DNA of 64,000 nt from Theobroma cacao (Eukaryota; Streptophyta; Magnoliopsida; Malvales; Malvaceae): positions 14,266,888-14,330,887 of the forward strand of contig NC_030857.1 of assembly GCF_000208745.1 (NCBI RefSeq), written 5' to 3'. This document shows positions 22,802 through 35,108 of this stretch, in pieces (the first letter of the stretch is position 1; every line of letters begins with the position of its first letter). A model generated the notes under the pieces. It worked only from the letters and a program-made list of their open reading frames with translations. It made no database searches and was not told where the DNA came from. Position numbers and translations under genes: made by a program.

Positions 22802-25699
22802 TGTCAAGCCCGACCTTATAAAATACTTGCCATGACATTCATGTGATTGACAAAATGCTTGCATACTTGGAAAGCCCTGAAAAATCAACAAAAATCGATA
22901 GTGTACCTAGAGATGCAACTAAGTTCAATTAAACCTCGAACTAGATCAAAGAGAGATTTTAAGATGAAATTGAAAATTTTAAAGTCCCAGAATGACTTAA
23001 AATGGTGATTCAGAGTTCGAGGACCGATTTGGAGTTAAATTGGAATTTTCATGACCTAGGGGCAAAATGGTCATTTTGCCACTCGAGGTTAAGATGTGAG
23101 TGTTGGATCAAATTTTTTACTAAGATTGATCATTTGGAGTATAGTCTGTGTTTGAGAAGTGAAAATTTTAATTTTGACATTTTTCAAGCATAGGGTAAAA
23201 TAGTCATTTTCCCACCCTAAGGGCAAAATGGTAATTTTACACCACCCAACACTTGTCCAGCACATGGATTTTACCTAATATTATCATGGATAATTGAGAA
23301 AATTTAACTGGTGGAGAGAGATTGCTTAATGGGTAAGTATGACACATGGACCAATGGAATGGTGACATGTGTCAAATTTTCATCCATTAAATATTTGGCT
23401 TAAAAATCAGCACATAAACTCTCCTAACTCATTTCTCTTGGCTGGCCAAAGGAAGAAATGGGAAGAAAAGAAGAAGAACAAAAATCTAGCCAAGAAATTC
23501 AAGAGAAATTCACAAAATTTCGAAGAATCAAGTGACAAAAGGTAAAATTTCTTGATTTTGACTAGTGATCTACCTTTCCCATGCATTCTTTTGCATTTTT
23601 CATGGTTGAATCACATGGTTTCATGATGGGTCTCTTACTGGCTGGACATGGGGGGAGGAGTTTTGATGCTTGATTTGGTTAGTGTTTTTAGTTAGTTAAC
23701 GATGTGTAGCATGAAAAACCAACAAGAAAAATTCATTTTCTCCCATCAACCATCATTGGCCGAATTTTCCATGTGGAATATTGATGATGATTTTATTTTT
23801 ATTTCAAGTGAATTGATGAGGAAATGATGAATTATGGTGAGAAAATCGAGTAGGAAAAATCATAGTGTTGATGCACCTACCATGGCTGAAATTTCCAAGA
23901 GAAAATGTGAAGATAATTTTGCTAAATTTTATGCTATTTGACTTGTGTTTGATGGTTTGGAGAATTGGAAGAAAAATGCAGTTAATTGGAGTTGAATTAG
24001 ACATATTGGCCAATTAATCGGGTAATAGATCGAATTGGGCCAATATCGTTTTATTTAGGTACATAATTGAATTTGTGTAGAACACCGTGTTTAGACGATA
24101 ATCCAAATAATTTGCATTCCATTTCATGCATCCATATAGTTTTATAACGATTTAGCACCAATGTGGTAAATTGCTTGATTTTTCATCATGTTTAGGTGGT
24201 GAATCCTCCGCTAAGGGCAAAGAAATTGTACCCGAGGATCGGTAGTCAAAGTACTCTAGAAATTCGACTCCAGAAATAGTGAGTAACCTTATCGTCATTT
24301 TAATTATCTAAAGTGGTCTTTTTATTCAATTTTGTGAATTTTATGAAAAATGAGTTTAAATGGTTAATTTTTAGGTTTTATAAACAAAGTGTGTTTAAAT
24401 GAAAAGATTTTATAAATTGTCTTGAAATTGAATGATGGCTTTGAAAATAGAGTAACTGGAGACCACTTGATGTGTTGTAAATTTATGGTTCTAATTTATG
24501 GCTTATGATAATGTGTTGGCATGACTGGCTGGAATTGTGGTTTGTGAACTGTATGAATTTTTCTGTTTTACATTTACAGGCTGGGTAGTATAACATTAGT
24601 CATGTCATACTGTCAAAATTTTATTGTATGGTGGGTTTAGCTTGCTGCAGTGGGCGGAATCTGTGGACCAGCCTATTAGAGGGGCACAAAATCCGGTTAT
24701 ATATGTATCTCGGTCGGAAAGGGGTGTAGGGTATCTCCTGAGGTATGGTTAGAGTTCACATCACGCCGAACCGCCTCGTGATGATGAACTCCGCTAACGC
24801 AACGACTGTGTTTTTCAAACTTAAAATATGTTTATGTGTATATGAAATTTTTAACAGCCTTGGCGGACTCGGTTAAATGCCTCAGCCAATCTATTCCCGA
24901 GAATGATTTTGGTAGGAGCCAAGCTTTTAAGATACTCATAAGCCATGTTGACTATTTAAATGAAATGAATGTTTATGTTATGAAATACATATTTAGATGG
25001 AATATTTTAATTGTCTCCTTTCACTTGACTTTAGATATTTTGAATGATGTTTGTTTACTCACTGGGATTATATAATCTCACCACCCTCCTTTCCACCCAT
25101 TTCAAGCTCCGAAGGCTACCCTTGGATTTGCATCCTCCAAACTGTAGGTTCACAGTCCTCCTTACTTTTAGTTCTTTGGGGGCCCACTAGTTATTGTAAA
25201 TTAAATTAAATACTCTAGCTTACTGTATTACAGTATGTATGAATTTATTTTGTTTTTACGCAATAAAAATTATTTACGTATAACTCTAAAAATATTATTT
25301 TATAAGAAAATAGAATATTTTATTGAATATTTTTATTTTTTATTATTATACCCAAATAATCATAATTTCATTTTAAATGAAGGTTTTGGATGTTTAAACT
25401 TATTTTGATTATGAATTATGTGTTTTGTACTCACATACTACATTTTTATCTAGTTTTAAAATTTTTAGAGAAAAATGACCAAAATACCCCCAAGAGACAA
25501 AAATTATTTTTTAATTGTTTTGACTTGGAAATAGCTTATAATCTTTTAAAATATGATATTAGCAATTGTTGCTTGCAAAAGAGGTGAGAAAACTGACATT
25601 AAAGCCTTGCGGGGTTCCGGTTGGCATTTTAGGTAAAGAGTGTCTATCGAGACACCGCGACGGTTGTCACGGGCTCGAGGGGAATACCGGGTCATGACA
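22802..25699 (+). mobile_element. Solo LTR, family B, in the 3' LTR of P (TSD TCTTA)
   Basis: A 2,898 bp LTR starts TGTCAAGCCCGACC and ends GGGTCATGACA, with perfect TCTTA on both sides (22797-22801 and 25700-25704). It is the same family and orientation as 1573-4386 but sits at another LTR position; the 5' LTR is empty at the matching place (about 4500-4510). The two insertions were therefore independent. Confidence 0.95.
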
Positions 25700-26054
25700 T
25701 CTTAGAAGTTGGGAAACAAGCTCTTTACCATGGATTATGTCAAAACATGCCTTACTTGTTTGTGTGATGTGCATTCATGAATAAACTATATGTTCACCAT
25801 GTTGATTTGATATTTAAACCTCATGCAAAGGTTTTACATTATAAAGTCTTACAAATGGATTTATCATGTCACCATGATTGGCATTTTGGAAATAGATTTA
25901 AAATAAGCTTTTGAAAACCCAAATATGGTTATCAATGGTTTTGTCAAACCAGGAGATTCTAGAGTAGGTCAAATGTCACATCAGGATAGTGTGACCCTTG
26001 CGCACAAGTGAGCTCTAGCTAGAGAAACTTTAGGTCACCAACAAGCTGTTAGAA

Positions 26055-26149
26055 GTGGCTAGGCCACGGTCTATGATATATATACGTGGCAAGGCCATGG
26101 GATGTTATACGTGGCTAGGCCACTAGTTGTTATACGTGGTTGTGACCAC
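26055..26149 (+). repeat. Inverted-repeat cluster in the 3' LTR of P
   Basis: Units: GTGGCTAGGCCAC (26055), GTGGCAAGGCCAT (26086), GTGGCTAGGCCAC (26111) and GTGGTTGTGACCAC (26136). In the last unit the arms GTGGT/ACCAC are kept while the centre differs from the 5' LTR (TTACGA there). Confidence 0.8.
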
Positions 26150-27176
26150 ATGATTTCTCCGATGTAAGCCAACATCATCGAGACTGCCATGGCTGTGGGA
26201 ATCCAATGGAGAGGGGCCTCCTGGATGTTATTACATGGAAGCAAGTCCACTGGTTGATATTTATGATTACCTACTCAATAGTGATATCTCTTTGGGGTTT
26301 TCAAACATGAATTCTTTTGCATGGTGAAAGTTATAAGTTTTTTCGTAGCTTCTTTATTTATACGATGATTTTGTATTTAATTCCTCGAGGATGAGATGAT
26401 TATGAGCTTGTGTATAAGCTTTGATAATGATTGATTTTACGAGAGCATGCGTGCTTATGCTGGTTTGATTTGAGTAAAGGATGTTAAATGATTTCGAGGG
26501 TAAAAATCTTTCACTTGCACTAGCTTTGATACATTAATTGAAATGATTACTTTGCATCAAAACTCTTGGGTATATGTAAGGCACAAATGTTCCATTTAAG
26601 TTTAAATTTTTTATATGCATTCTCATGTTTTTAATATTCAAATTTTTTGCCTATAGCTTGTTCCCATCTATGCCCTGGTCACAAAGCTGATGATCACTAT
26701 GTTTGTTAAACTCACCCCCTTTATCTTTCCCTTTTTGCAAATAAGTGATCAATTCAAGAGTATTGACTCAGCATCTTTGACTTGTTGTGACATAGGTAAC
26801 GACACCTCTTAGACTTCCATTCTGAGTCACTCTGCTGCATAGGGTTCGTGTTGTGTAAAACAGTTAGACCTATAAAAATTATTAGGTTATCGGAGATGTG
26901 TTGCTAAAAACCTTGAGATTGTGTAATGAATTCTAAGTGTGATGTTTGAATTTCTCTTGAAGTTTACTAGAGTTGGATATTATTATCTAGTTGCTACATC
27001 TTAAGTACAACTTCTTACTCGGTTTAAGTAAACGATAGTATTATTACAAGTCAATTCATTTACGTAGTAAAGTGTTTGAGTGGTTAACAAGAATCTCAAC
27101 TAAGGCTTGTTTGAGATTTGGCGGATTCTCTCGTAAGTCTCAGATGCCAATAACGATCAGAAAAAGGGTCATTACA

Positions 27177-28330
27177 ACGTCTATCAACATAACGACAAAT
27201 TTATTCAAACACACCATAATGACCTTGTTCATCAAATCCATAAACACTGCTAATGCATCAGTGAGTCCAAATGACATCACAAAAAACTCATAATGTCCAT
27301 ATCGTGTGTGAAACACTATCTTGGGTATATCACAATCTTTTATCCTCAATTGGTGATACCCTAAGCACAGATCAATCTTAGAGAAGCGCACGACATCCTA
27401 CAATTGATCAAACAAATCATCAATCCTCGAAAGTGGATATTTGTTCTTCATAGTGACCGTATTCAACTACCAATAGTCAATGCATAACTGAAGGCTACCA
27501 TCCTTCTTCTTCACAAATAACACTAGCGCTCCCCAAGGCAACACATTGGGACAAATAAAATTCTTATTTAATAAGTCCTCCAGTTGCCCTTTTAGCTCCC
27601 TTAACTCAACTGGTGCCATTCAATAAGGAGGTATGGAAATTGGCTGCATTCTCGGAATTAAGTCAATACAAAATTTAATCTCCTTCTTAGGAGGCAATCC
27701 AAGCAATTCCTTTGGAAATACATTTGGATACTTACCCACTATCAATATGAAATCAACACTTCCTTCTTCCATTTAAATATCTCTTGTCATCACCAAGTAC
27801 CCTTTGCCTTCTTGCATTGGCATTGGTTTGGCGGCCACATCTAATACAACTTTCAAAAACACTGGGCTACCATGCTCGTATATCACAAATGAGGATTCCC
27901 TTAGGAACTTAAACTTCACCAATTTGCAATAGCAGTCTACATTGGGAAAATAAAACACTAACTAGTCCATGCCCAAAATCACATTAAAGTCCAAAGTTAG
28001 CAACAACACCAGGTTTGCTAACATATCCTTGTCCCTTATATGGAGTACACAAGATTTGTACACATACTCCACCACAAATATCTCTTTTGAGGAGTAGTCA
28101 GAATCAAAGGTTCCTTCATGTTATTACAATACTGATTTATTTTGACATAAAGTGTGAGAACACAAAGGAATATGTCGATTAGGGATCAAATAGAACTAAT
28201 GCTTCAGTACCACATATAGGAAGTGTACTTATGACCACTGCATTGGAAGTTTGAGCATCTTGCAGTGTCAAAGCAAATACATGTGCTTGACCTCCACTTC
28301 CATTACCTGGTTGTGTCTATCTACCACGAG
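27177..28330 (-). pseudogene. Protease and reverse transcriptase of element H (broken, 3' part lost to P)
   Basis: Protease: TEALVLFDP then a stop (reverse-strand TAA at 28181-28179) where the active-site triplet ends, then STYSFV. Next come the FPNVDC/FVIYEH block (about 27958-27890) and the PR/RT spacer. RT: a [16 protein letters not shown] block near 27530-27480, KNKYPL.RIDDLFD near 27440-27410, and [16 protein letters not shown] to FVVMLIDV at 27390-27177, where the catalytic FIDD motif is cut by P. Several stops and frameshifts are present. Confidence 0.88.
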
Positions 28331-29030
28331 ATGATGAAGTTATTCCCTTGCCTTTGTCCCTTCTAACATTTCTCCCAGTCTGTGTTGTTCTAGACGAGGT
28401 AGTTGCCACATGTCTTGCATAACCTTGGTCACCTTCTACTATTTACCTTTGCATTTGGCAATCTCTCATCAAATGCCCAAATTGACCACATCCAAAACAC
28501 AATCCTGCTACCTTATGGCATGATCTACCATGTGCCTTACGATAATAATTACATAAAGCACCCTTTTGTCTAAGGCCCAAATTAGATGCTTTGCTAAACG
28601 GTTCTCATTTAGATGGTGGGCTAAACGAATCGCTGTTTCTTGGTGCCTGTGCATAGGAGTAGTTCCTTCACGACTTTGATGTCATATGAATAAGGAACTC
28701 TTAGCTGTGTTAGAATCTCTTAGACCCTAACGACCTTGAGTTCAAGCTCGTAACCCCTACCTCTTTCCATTCTAGATTCCAATCTCCTCGTTTCAATCAT
28801 TCTAGCTGCATCCACCACTACCGCATGTGAGGCAAACCTTTATGTGCCTAAAACTCTAAAAAGTTGCTCAATTAGTCCCCAAATAAATCTTTTGATCCTT
28901 TTCTATTTAGTTAGGACCAAATCAGGTGCATATCTTGAGAGTTTGGTGAAACAGACATCATACTTTGTCACCGTCATATCTGGGGTTTGTCTAAAAGTCT
29001 CAAACTCCTATGCCTTTGTGTCTCTCTCTC
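28331..29030 (-). pseudogene. Gag of element H, C-terminal part
   Basis: The minus strand reads [18 protein letters not shown] and [11 protein letters not shown] at about 29005-28915, matching P gag ([18 protein letters not shown]). The nucleic-acid binding part follows: a decayed first finger (CNYYRKAHGRSCHK) and an intact CCHC knuckle CFGCGQFGHLMRDC at about 28500-28459. Several stops are present. The 5' side is bounded by the solo LTR at 29031. Confidence 0.88.
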
Positions 29031-31937
29031 TCTAACACCCCTAATTTTTTATATGGCCTATATGTGATGTTGGCCAAGTGATTTAAAGAGTTATTTAAGG
29101 TTTGATGAATATGAATATGTCTAGGAGGTAAATGACTATGAATGTGGGTGTAAATTAAGGTCCTTAATGAAATTGTGCAAATGTTTGGCACTTTGACATC
29201 CAAGTACGCATTAAGGTGAATATTGATGAAAATGATGAATTAATCTTGTAGATTGAGGATTTGATTTAATTTGATGCATACTTGAGGATATATGTGTGAG
29301 GTATTGAATTATATGAGTTATTTGAGGTATGAGATCAATAGAAAATGGAATTGGGGTGTTAAGTTAGATTTTTGAAGGTTTAGAAGACTTAAAACTACCT
29401 ACAGGGGAAAATGCATCGATACATTCCCCTATGTATTGACACATTCTTGGCAAGAAGAACAATATGAGGTGTTCTAGAGAAATTCTATTGATACAATTAA
29501 GGATGTATCGATAAATTTGGCAAAGGATGAACATGTATTGATACATTGCCCCAATGTATCGATACATTTGAAGTAGGGAGCACCCAAGACCATTCTGTAG
29601 GAAATGTGTCAATACATTACCTTAATGTATCGATACATTCATTCGAAATTAGGGCAGATGTATCGATACATTGCCAAATGTATCGACACATCAAAGAGAA
29701 AAGGTAAAAATAAAAAAGGGTTTCGGGCTATTCCACCATATTGTCATTCTCTCAGCTCTTTCCCTAATTCTCTCTCTACCTTTTACCAACCTTAAGCCCC
29801 CAAAAGCCATTTGGAGCCCGTTTAAGCTAGATCCAAGCTTGGGAAATGATCCAGAGGTAAGATTATGCATATTTTCTAATTGATTTTCAATTTAATTAGT
29901 TAATAACCTCATATCTAAATATTTTCAAATTTGGACAAAATATCTCCCTTTGAGTTTATTGGAGATTTGGAACCTAGATTAGGGCAACCCGGCTTCTAAA
30001 GGAAAGGTTTAGCTCATTTGTTGGAAGATTGAGCTTATATCTATATGTATGTGTATGTATGTTTACTTAAAGGTATGTGCCTAAGCTAAAGAACAAGTAT
30101 GATTGTGTGCCTAGATAAGAATGCTTAGGCTAACTAGTTATTTGAAATAGGAAATCTATGTTGGCGAAAATTGTGGTGAGCCACATGATAGCATTGTGTT
30201 AGAACCCATGGTATGTAGGACCTAAAGCAAAAGGCCTACACATGGTGTTATATGAATTATGAATTAAACACTATGCGAAATTGTTATGAATGGATTGCTC
30301 GGTTAGGTATATGGGCACGATATGTATTTAGGTTAATGGCACAACGATTGAGTGATATTGAATATGCAGACCAAAGGGCCATTTTTGCTTATGGATATGA
30401 TTTATGTATGAATACCCACATATTTGTGGTTGATTTGAGAATAAGTATAAGGCTATTAAGCCACGATTGATTTGATTGAATATGATGAATACCCATGTGT
30501 GGGTTATAGGCATGAGGGCTGAGAGATTTATATGATTTGTTTGATGATGCCTTAGAAATTTGAAGGCATTTAAAATTATACTGAGCTTAAAGATGACTGA
30601 AGCTCGATGAATTTAAATGTGACTTGATGCGGGCATATGAAATGTTACAAGCACAATGGCCTGATTTATGGATTTGTGTTCTGTCCGAGGGATGAATTCT
30701 GGACATTGATTTGACTTAAGGTGGAGTGGAGTCCCACACCCTATGACTATGTTCGTGCCTCAAGGACAGGGGTAAGCAGGGCCAGTGGTTGATATCCCAC
30801 CTATGATTCCTGCCTATAGTGTACGATGCCATCCATTGGAAGATTACTCTGGATGATGATTGTCATGCTACCTGTTGAGATTATTTCGAGTGATGCAGAC
30901 GTCAGGAGTTTACTTCAGTCGATGATTTGTTCTCCGCCCGTTGCTTCAGCACGTACGTGATTTGTTTTTAAGCTAACGGCTTTGCCTTATGCGTGATTTG
31001 ATTTTTCGCTAATTGGCCACCATACGTGATTTAATGATGTCCAGGGGCAGGACCATGCATTTGATTTCGTTTGACTATGATGACATGCATCGAGTATGGC
31101 ATGATTTGATTTGAAATATGAATATGTGGTGACCACTGTGAATGAGAATTGATGAGAAGCTTTGAGATATGCAAGTTATCTGTAAATGAGATTTGAGGTT
31201 AGGCTCAGCAACTAAAGTGTGCCTATGAAGCCTAGTTTGATGGTAATGGCTTTAAAGGTAAGCTTTGATTTGATATGACGGCAAGAAACTTGTGAATTGT
31301 GAGTATAATTCGACGTGGAGACGTAATTCGGAAAGATTTAATATGATGAGTTGTGCATGTGGGATATTAGGATGATCCTCACACCTTTTGAATTGGAGAT
31401 GTTTGAATAAGAATATATTATGGCTAGATAGGCCTAGATATAATATAAACATATATATGAATATATTATGCTGTGATAGCATCCCTTCACTGAGTATTAG
31501 ATTACTCATCCCTTTGTTGTATAATGTGTAGATAAGAGAAGCTATGGAGTTATGTGGCAAGTGTCATCGATTTGACAGACACGTAATTGGCATCTAGTAG
31601 GTTTCCCTCCCAACATGTCACTCCGTTAAGTCTATGTGGGCCTTCCACCTTCAAGTCTGGTTAGATGTAAAAAATGGCAAGCACTATGTGCCATTTGAAT
31701 TCTATAAAAGTTATTATGTATGAACCCAATTTGATGGCCAATGTATGGCCTTTGAACATTTGTATGGAGTGTGAGCCAGGGATAATGTATTATATTTGAA
31801 TTTGTTATGAATATTTGATTATAAATCCCTTGGCATTTGTGTTATAGGATTTTAGACTCTGAGGTTTGCTCAAGTCGAGTGGGCTTACCTGCTGGGATAG
31901 TGCATAAGTCACAGACCCCCGGATTTGGGTCGTGACA
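29031..31937 (+). mobile_element. Solo LTR of H's own family, inside H gag (TSD CTCTC/CTCAC)
   Basis: It begins TCTAACACCCC and ends GGATTTGGGTCGTGACA, 2,907 bp, flanked by CTCTC (29026-29030) and CTCAC (31938-31942), one mismatch. The reverse complement of its last 350 bp matches the H 5' LTR at 46499-46846, so it belongs to the H family, in the opposite orientation to H. Removing it joins the H gag frame (PKSVRE then EFETF). It contains a palindrome array at 29410-29692. Confidence 0.9.
29410..29692 (+). repeat. Array of ten AATGTATCGATACATT-type palindromes in H-family LTR
   Basis: The 16-mer consensus is a perfect palindrome. Units lie at 29410, 29430, about 29482, about 29502, 29532, 29553 (perfect), 29603, 29624 (perfect), 29657 and 29677. 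They tend to come in pairs about 20 bp apart. Differences from consensus are mostly transitions at the central CG. Confidence 0.92.
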
Positions 31938-31957
31938 CTCACGCTCTTAGGAAAATA
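31938..31957 (-). pseudogene. 20 bp sliver of H gag between two inserts
   Basis: On the minus strand it reads TTTCCTAAGAGCGTGAG (FPKSV in frame). It is what remains between the H-family solo LTR and element A and links the two outer gag pieces. Confidence 0.8.
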
Positions 31958-31962
31958 GTAAT

Positions 31963-33377
31963 TGATAATTCTATTTTATAGAATTATTTTAGTCCAATTT
32001 TGTTATTAAATATTAGCTAAGTCCTCAATTTTCAATTATAATTTAGTTATTTTTAGTTGTTTTTATAATTAGTTTATTTTTAAGTGACTTATTTTAATTC
32101 AATGCTATTTCTTTTAATTTGGTTATTATTTATTAGTATTTTATATATTTTATTTGTAGAAACTAAGAGAATTGGGCTTAATTTTGGAAAATAAGATGTT
32201 AAAAAACTTGGAAGTCTGTTTGCATATGCTTTAGTTTTTTAGCCATAACTTGTTTTACAAAACTTCAAATGATGCTATTATTAGACCATTGGAAAGCTGA
32301 GAGACAGAGCTATACCTTTTGTGAAGAACACTTTACCCAGTTCTACTTTGCAGATAGAGAAAATTGCGTCGAAAATTAGTTGGATGTACTATGGCGGGAA
32401 TGGAAATTTTTAAAGGCCAACAATTGATTTTTTGGGCCTCGCATTACACTTTTAAGTCCAATTAAATCATAGGTCAACTTAAGGAATTATAGGTTAAGTT
32501 TATTACTATAAATAGGATATTTTTAAGAACATTAGGGTAGACAACTTTTGGGGACTCAAGAAGCTAGAAGTTGAGGCTAAAATTTGGAGAGCAAGGCGAT
32601 AAATATTTGTTTTGTTTTCTTCCTTGGCTTTTATTTTTCTTGTTACTCTCAATGGTTGAAATTATTATAATGTTATTTGTCTTTGCAATCATGAGTAGTT
32701 GATTTTCTTTTTCTAGGATTGCAATTGAACTCATATGTGATATGAATTTTTAATCTTTTGCTTACTTATCTTTAATGGGAATTGAATTGTTTATTCCAAT
32801 TTGTTCTTAATGCTTTTAATTGCTTGGCCACCAATTAAATTGATTTAGGAACCTAAACAAAGTTGGGAAAGGGAGTTTAGTGTAGACTAAAATTAGGATA
32901 GCATATGATCATATTAATTGATTTGCGTATAGGATAGGGATATACCTATAGGACATATGTAGTCAGATTAGAGCATGAACTTAATAAGTCTATTTTAATT
33001 TCAATTCACATAAGGATATGGTATTTTGGTTAAAATAGATACTTTTATAAGATGAGTTGGAAGACCTTTATAAATAAATTAGGTCTCTAAGTTAGTAATT
33101 CAACCCATTGAAATAAGTTAAGGAAGAGACGTAAGATTTAGATGAAGTGTGAGGGATATTACAATCCTAGGCTTGTTTGATTTGATTTTTACTCAAGTTA
33201 TTATTACTTTGATTTTTCCTTTAGTTTAAATTTTGGTTAATTAGTTTTAGTTAATCAATTGTTCTAATTTTAGTACTTAGTAGAATTTTAGATCAATTCT
33301 CTATGGGATCGATACTTTGCTTGCTTATATACAATCTATTCGATACGTATACTTGCGTAGTATAATTTCAATTGACA
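31963..33377 (+). repeat. 5' LTR of element A
   Basis: It starts TGATAATTCTATTTTATAG and ends CAATTGACA. It aligns along its full length with 41583-43006 plus 45641-45661, apart from a small indel near 42890-42910. Length is about 1,415 bp. Confidence 0.93.
32507..32514 (+). promoter_or_regulatory. Candidate TATA box of element A LTR
   Basis: TATAAATA in CTATAAATAGG, about 545 bp into the LTR; the 3' LTR keeps GTATAAATAGG (about 42125). Confidence 0.6.
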
Positions 33378-33384
33378 AGTTTTT

Positions 33385-33402
33385 TGGTGCTGTTGCCGGG
33401 GC
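33385..33402 (+). other. Primer binding site of element A (Athila type)
   Basis: TGGTGCTGTTGCCGGGGC lies seven bases after the LTR. It differs by two transitions from the TGGCGCCGTTGCCGGGG site typical of Athila elements. Confidence 0.85.
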
Positions 33403-33518
33403 ATTGTTTCTAGAATTTATACTAATACTAATACCAAGCAATTTAGTCTTACTTCATATTTTATTTTTCTTGTTTTAATATTAGATTTTGTTTGCTTGCA
33501 GATATCTTTGGTCATTGT

Positions 33519-35108
33519 ATGCAAAGAAGAAGCAACTTGAATCTTATTCCTTTTGCTCTTGGGATAAAAAGAACTTTCAGAAGACGTCGAAGGGAGAATT
33601 TGCAAGTTGCAGCTTTAAATCAGATAATGGCTAAGGATAACAATAACATTGGCAATAATGCCATTAACCTGGTCCCCGAAGCAAATAGAGCACTGCGAGA
33701 TTATGCTGTTCCTTTTTTGCAAAGTTTGCACCAAAGCATTGGGAGACCTTCCATCAAAGCAAATAATTTCAAAATTAACCAACTTACATTCAATCGATTC
33801 AATCTTTAATCTAGTTTGGTGGGTTACCCAGTGGTGATCCTAATTCTCATTTGGTAAATTTCTTAGAGATTTGCGATACCTTTAAATACAATGGAGTAAC
33901 TGATGATGCTATTAGATTGAGATTATTTCTATTTTCTTTGAGGGATAAAGCAAAGAGCTGGCTTAATTCACTGCCTAATGGGTCAATCACTACATGGGAA
34001 GACTTGGCATAAAAGTTTCTAGCAAAATTTTTTTTGCCTGCCAAAACTGCAAAAATGAAGAATGATATAACCTCATTCACACAATTTGATGGTGAGTCCT
34101 TGTATGAAGCTTGGGAAAGGTTTAAAGAACTACTTAGAAGATGTCTGTATCATGGGATTCCTAATTGGCTGCAAGTTTAGACATTCTACAATGGGCTGTT
34201 TAGGTCAATAAAAACCACAATTGATACTGCTGCCGGTGGGGCATTAATGAGTAAGAATGCTGCAGATGCTTATAATTTGTTGGAAGAGATGGCCTCAAAT
34301 AATTATCAATGGCCTTCATAAAGGTCTAGTTTAAGAAAAAGTTGTTGAAGCCTATGAAATTAATGCACTTTGTACCTTAACTGCTCAAGTCGTTGCAGAA
34401 GTGGCTGCACTATCTAAGAAGTTTTACACACTGAGAGTTCATGCAGTTCAAAATTCATTTGTAGTTTGTGAGATGTGTGGAGATAGTCATTCAAGTGATC
34501 AATGTCCATACCATTCTGCATCAATCCAATTTGTGGGGAACATCAACAGGCAGCAAAATAACCCATATTCTAATACATACAATCCTGATTGAAGAAACCA
34601 TGCCAACTTTTCATGGAACAACAATGCAGGACCTTCCAATTCAAAACCCATCTTGTCTCCCGGTTTTCAACAACAAGCTAGACCACAAATTCTTGAAAAG
34701 AAGTCCCAATTGGAAGAACTTATCTTGCAATATATATCCAAGACTGATGTTATAATTCAAATACAAGGAGCCTCCTTGAGAAATCTTGAGACCCAAGTGG
34801 GACAGCTTGCAAACTCCATCAATAGTAGATCCCAAGGTGCCTTACCAAGTGATACACAAGTCAATCCTAAAGGTAAGGAACATTGTAATGCAATTACCCT
34901 TAGGAATGGAAAAGAAGTTGAAAAGGTGAGTGAAAAATCAATTGAATCTTCAAAAGAGCATGTAGATGATGACAAGGTAATTGTTGAGAAAAAAGTTAAA
35001 GTGGGAAAGACAAATAATGGGCAAGCTAAAAATCAAGTGACTTCTCAAGCAAATTATCCTCCACCACCATTCCCACAAAGGTTGAAAAAGCAAAAGCTTG
35101 ATAAATAG
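33519..35108 (+). pseudogene. Gag of element A (Athila type, broken)
   Basis: The start is placed at the ATG 33519, which gives MQRRSNLNLIPF and a basic RRRRREN run as in Athila gag. Downstream frames read RALRDYAVPFLQSLHQS (33690-33740), [22 protein letters not shown] (33905-33970), TAKMKNDI and FDGESLYEAWERFKELLRR (34050-34140), LLEEMASNNYQWPS, then a zinc knuckle CEMCGDSHSSDQC at 34470-34508 and the linker up to KKQKLDK ending 35105. The reading frame changes around 33800-33850 and again near 34330-34600; stops include 33807, 34009, 34178 and 35106. Confidence 0.9.

Larger units (their letters stand above)
1..27176 (+). mobile_element. Element P: chromodomain Ty3/gypsy LTR retrotransposon, nested and degenerate
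   Basis: This is a plus-strand element with LTR, tRNA primer binding site, gag, protease, RT, RNase H, integrase, chromodomain, polypurine tract and LTR in the gypsy order. The 5' LTR lacks about 356 bp because the window begins inside it; position 1 aligns near 19418 of the 3' LTR. Without its inserts the 3' LTR is about 3.5 kb. LTR ends are degenerate TG..CA (TATAAC at 19062, GTTATA ending 5985, ATTACA ending 27176). The chromodomain and long LTRs fit the Tekay/Del clade. It lies in the RT of element H, and the right target duplication should be ACGTC at 27177-27181; the left one is outside the window. Every domain contains stops or frameshifts, so it is dead. Confidence 0.9.
19062..27176 (+). 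repeat. 3' LTR of element P with two solo LTRs inside
   Basis: It starts TATAACACCCCGTAACC and ends GGGTCATTACA. Taking out the solo LTRs at 20476-22171 and 22802-25699 with one duplication each leaves about 3,511 bp, very close to the 3,519 bp solo copy at 35838-39356. It carries the four-unit inverted-repeat cluster at 26055-26149. No gene is present. Confidence 0.93.
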
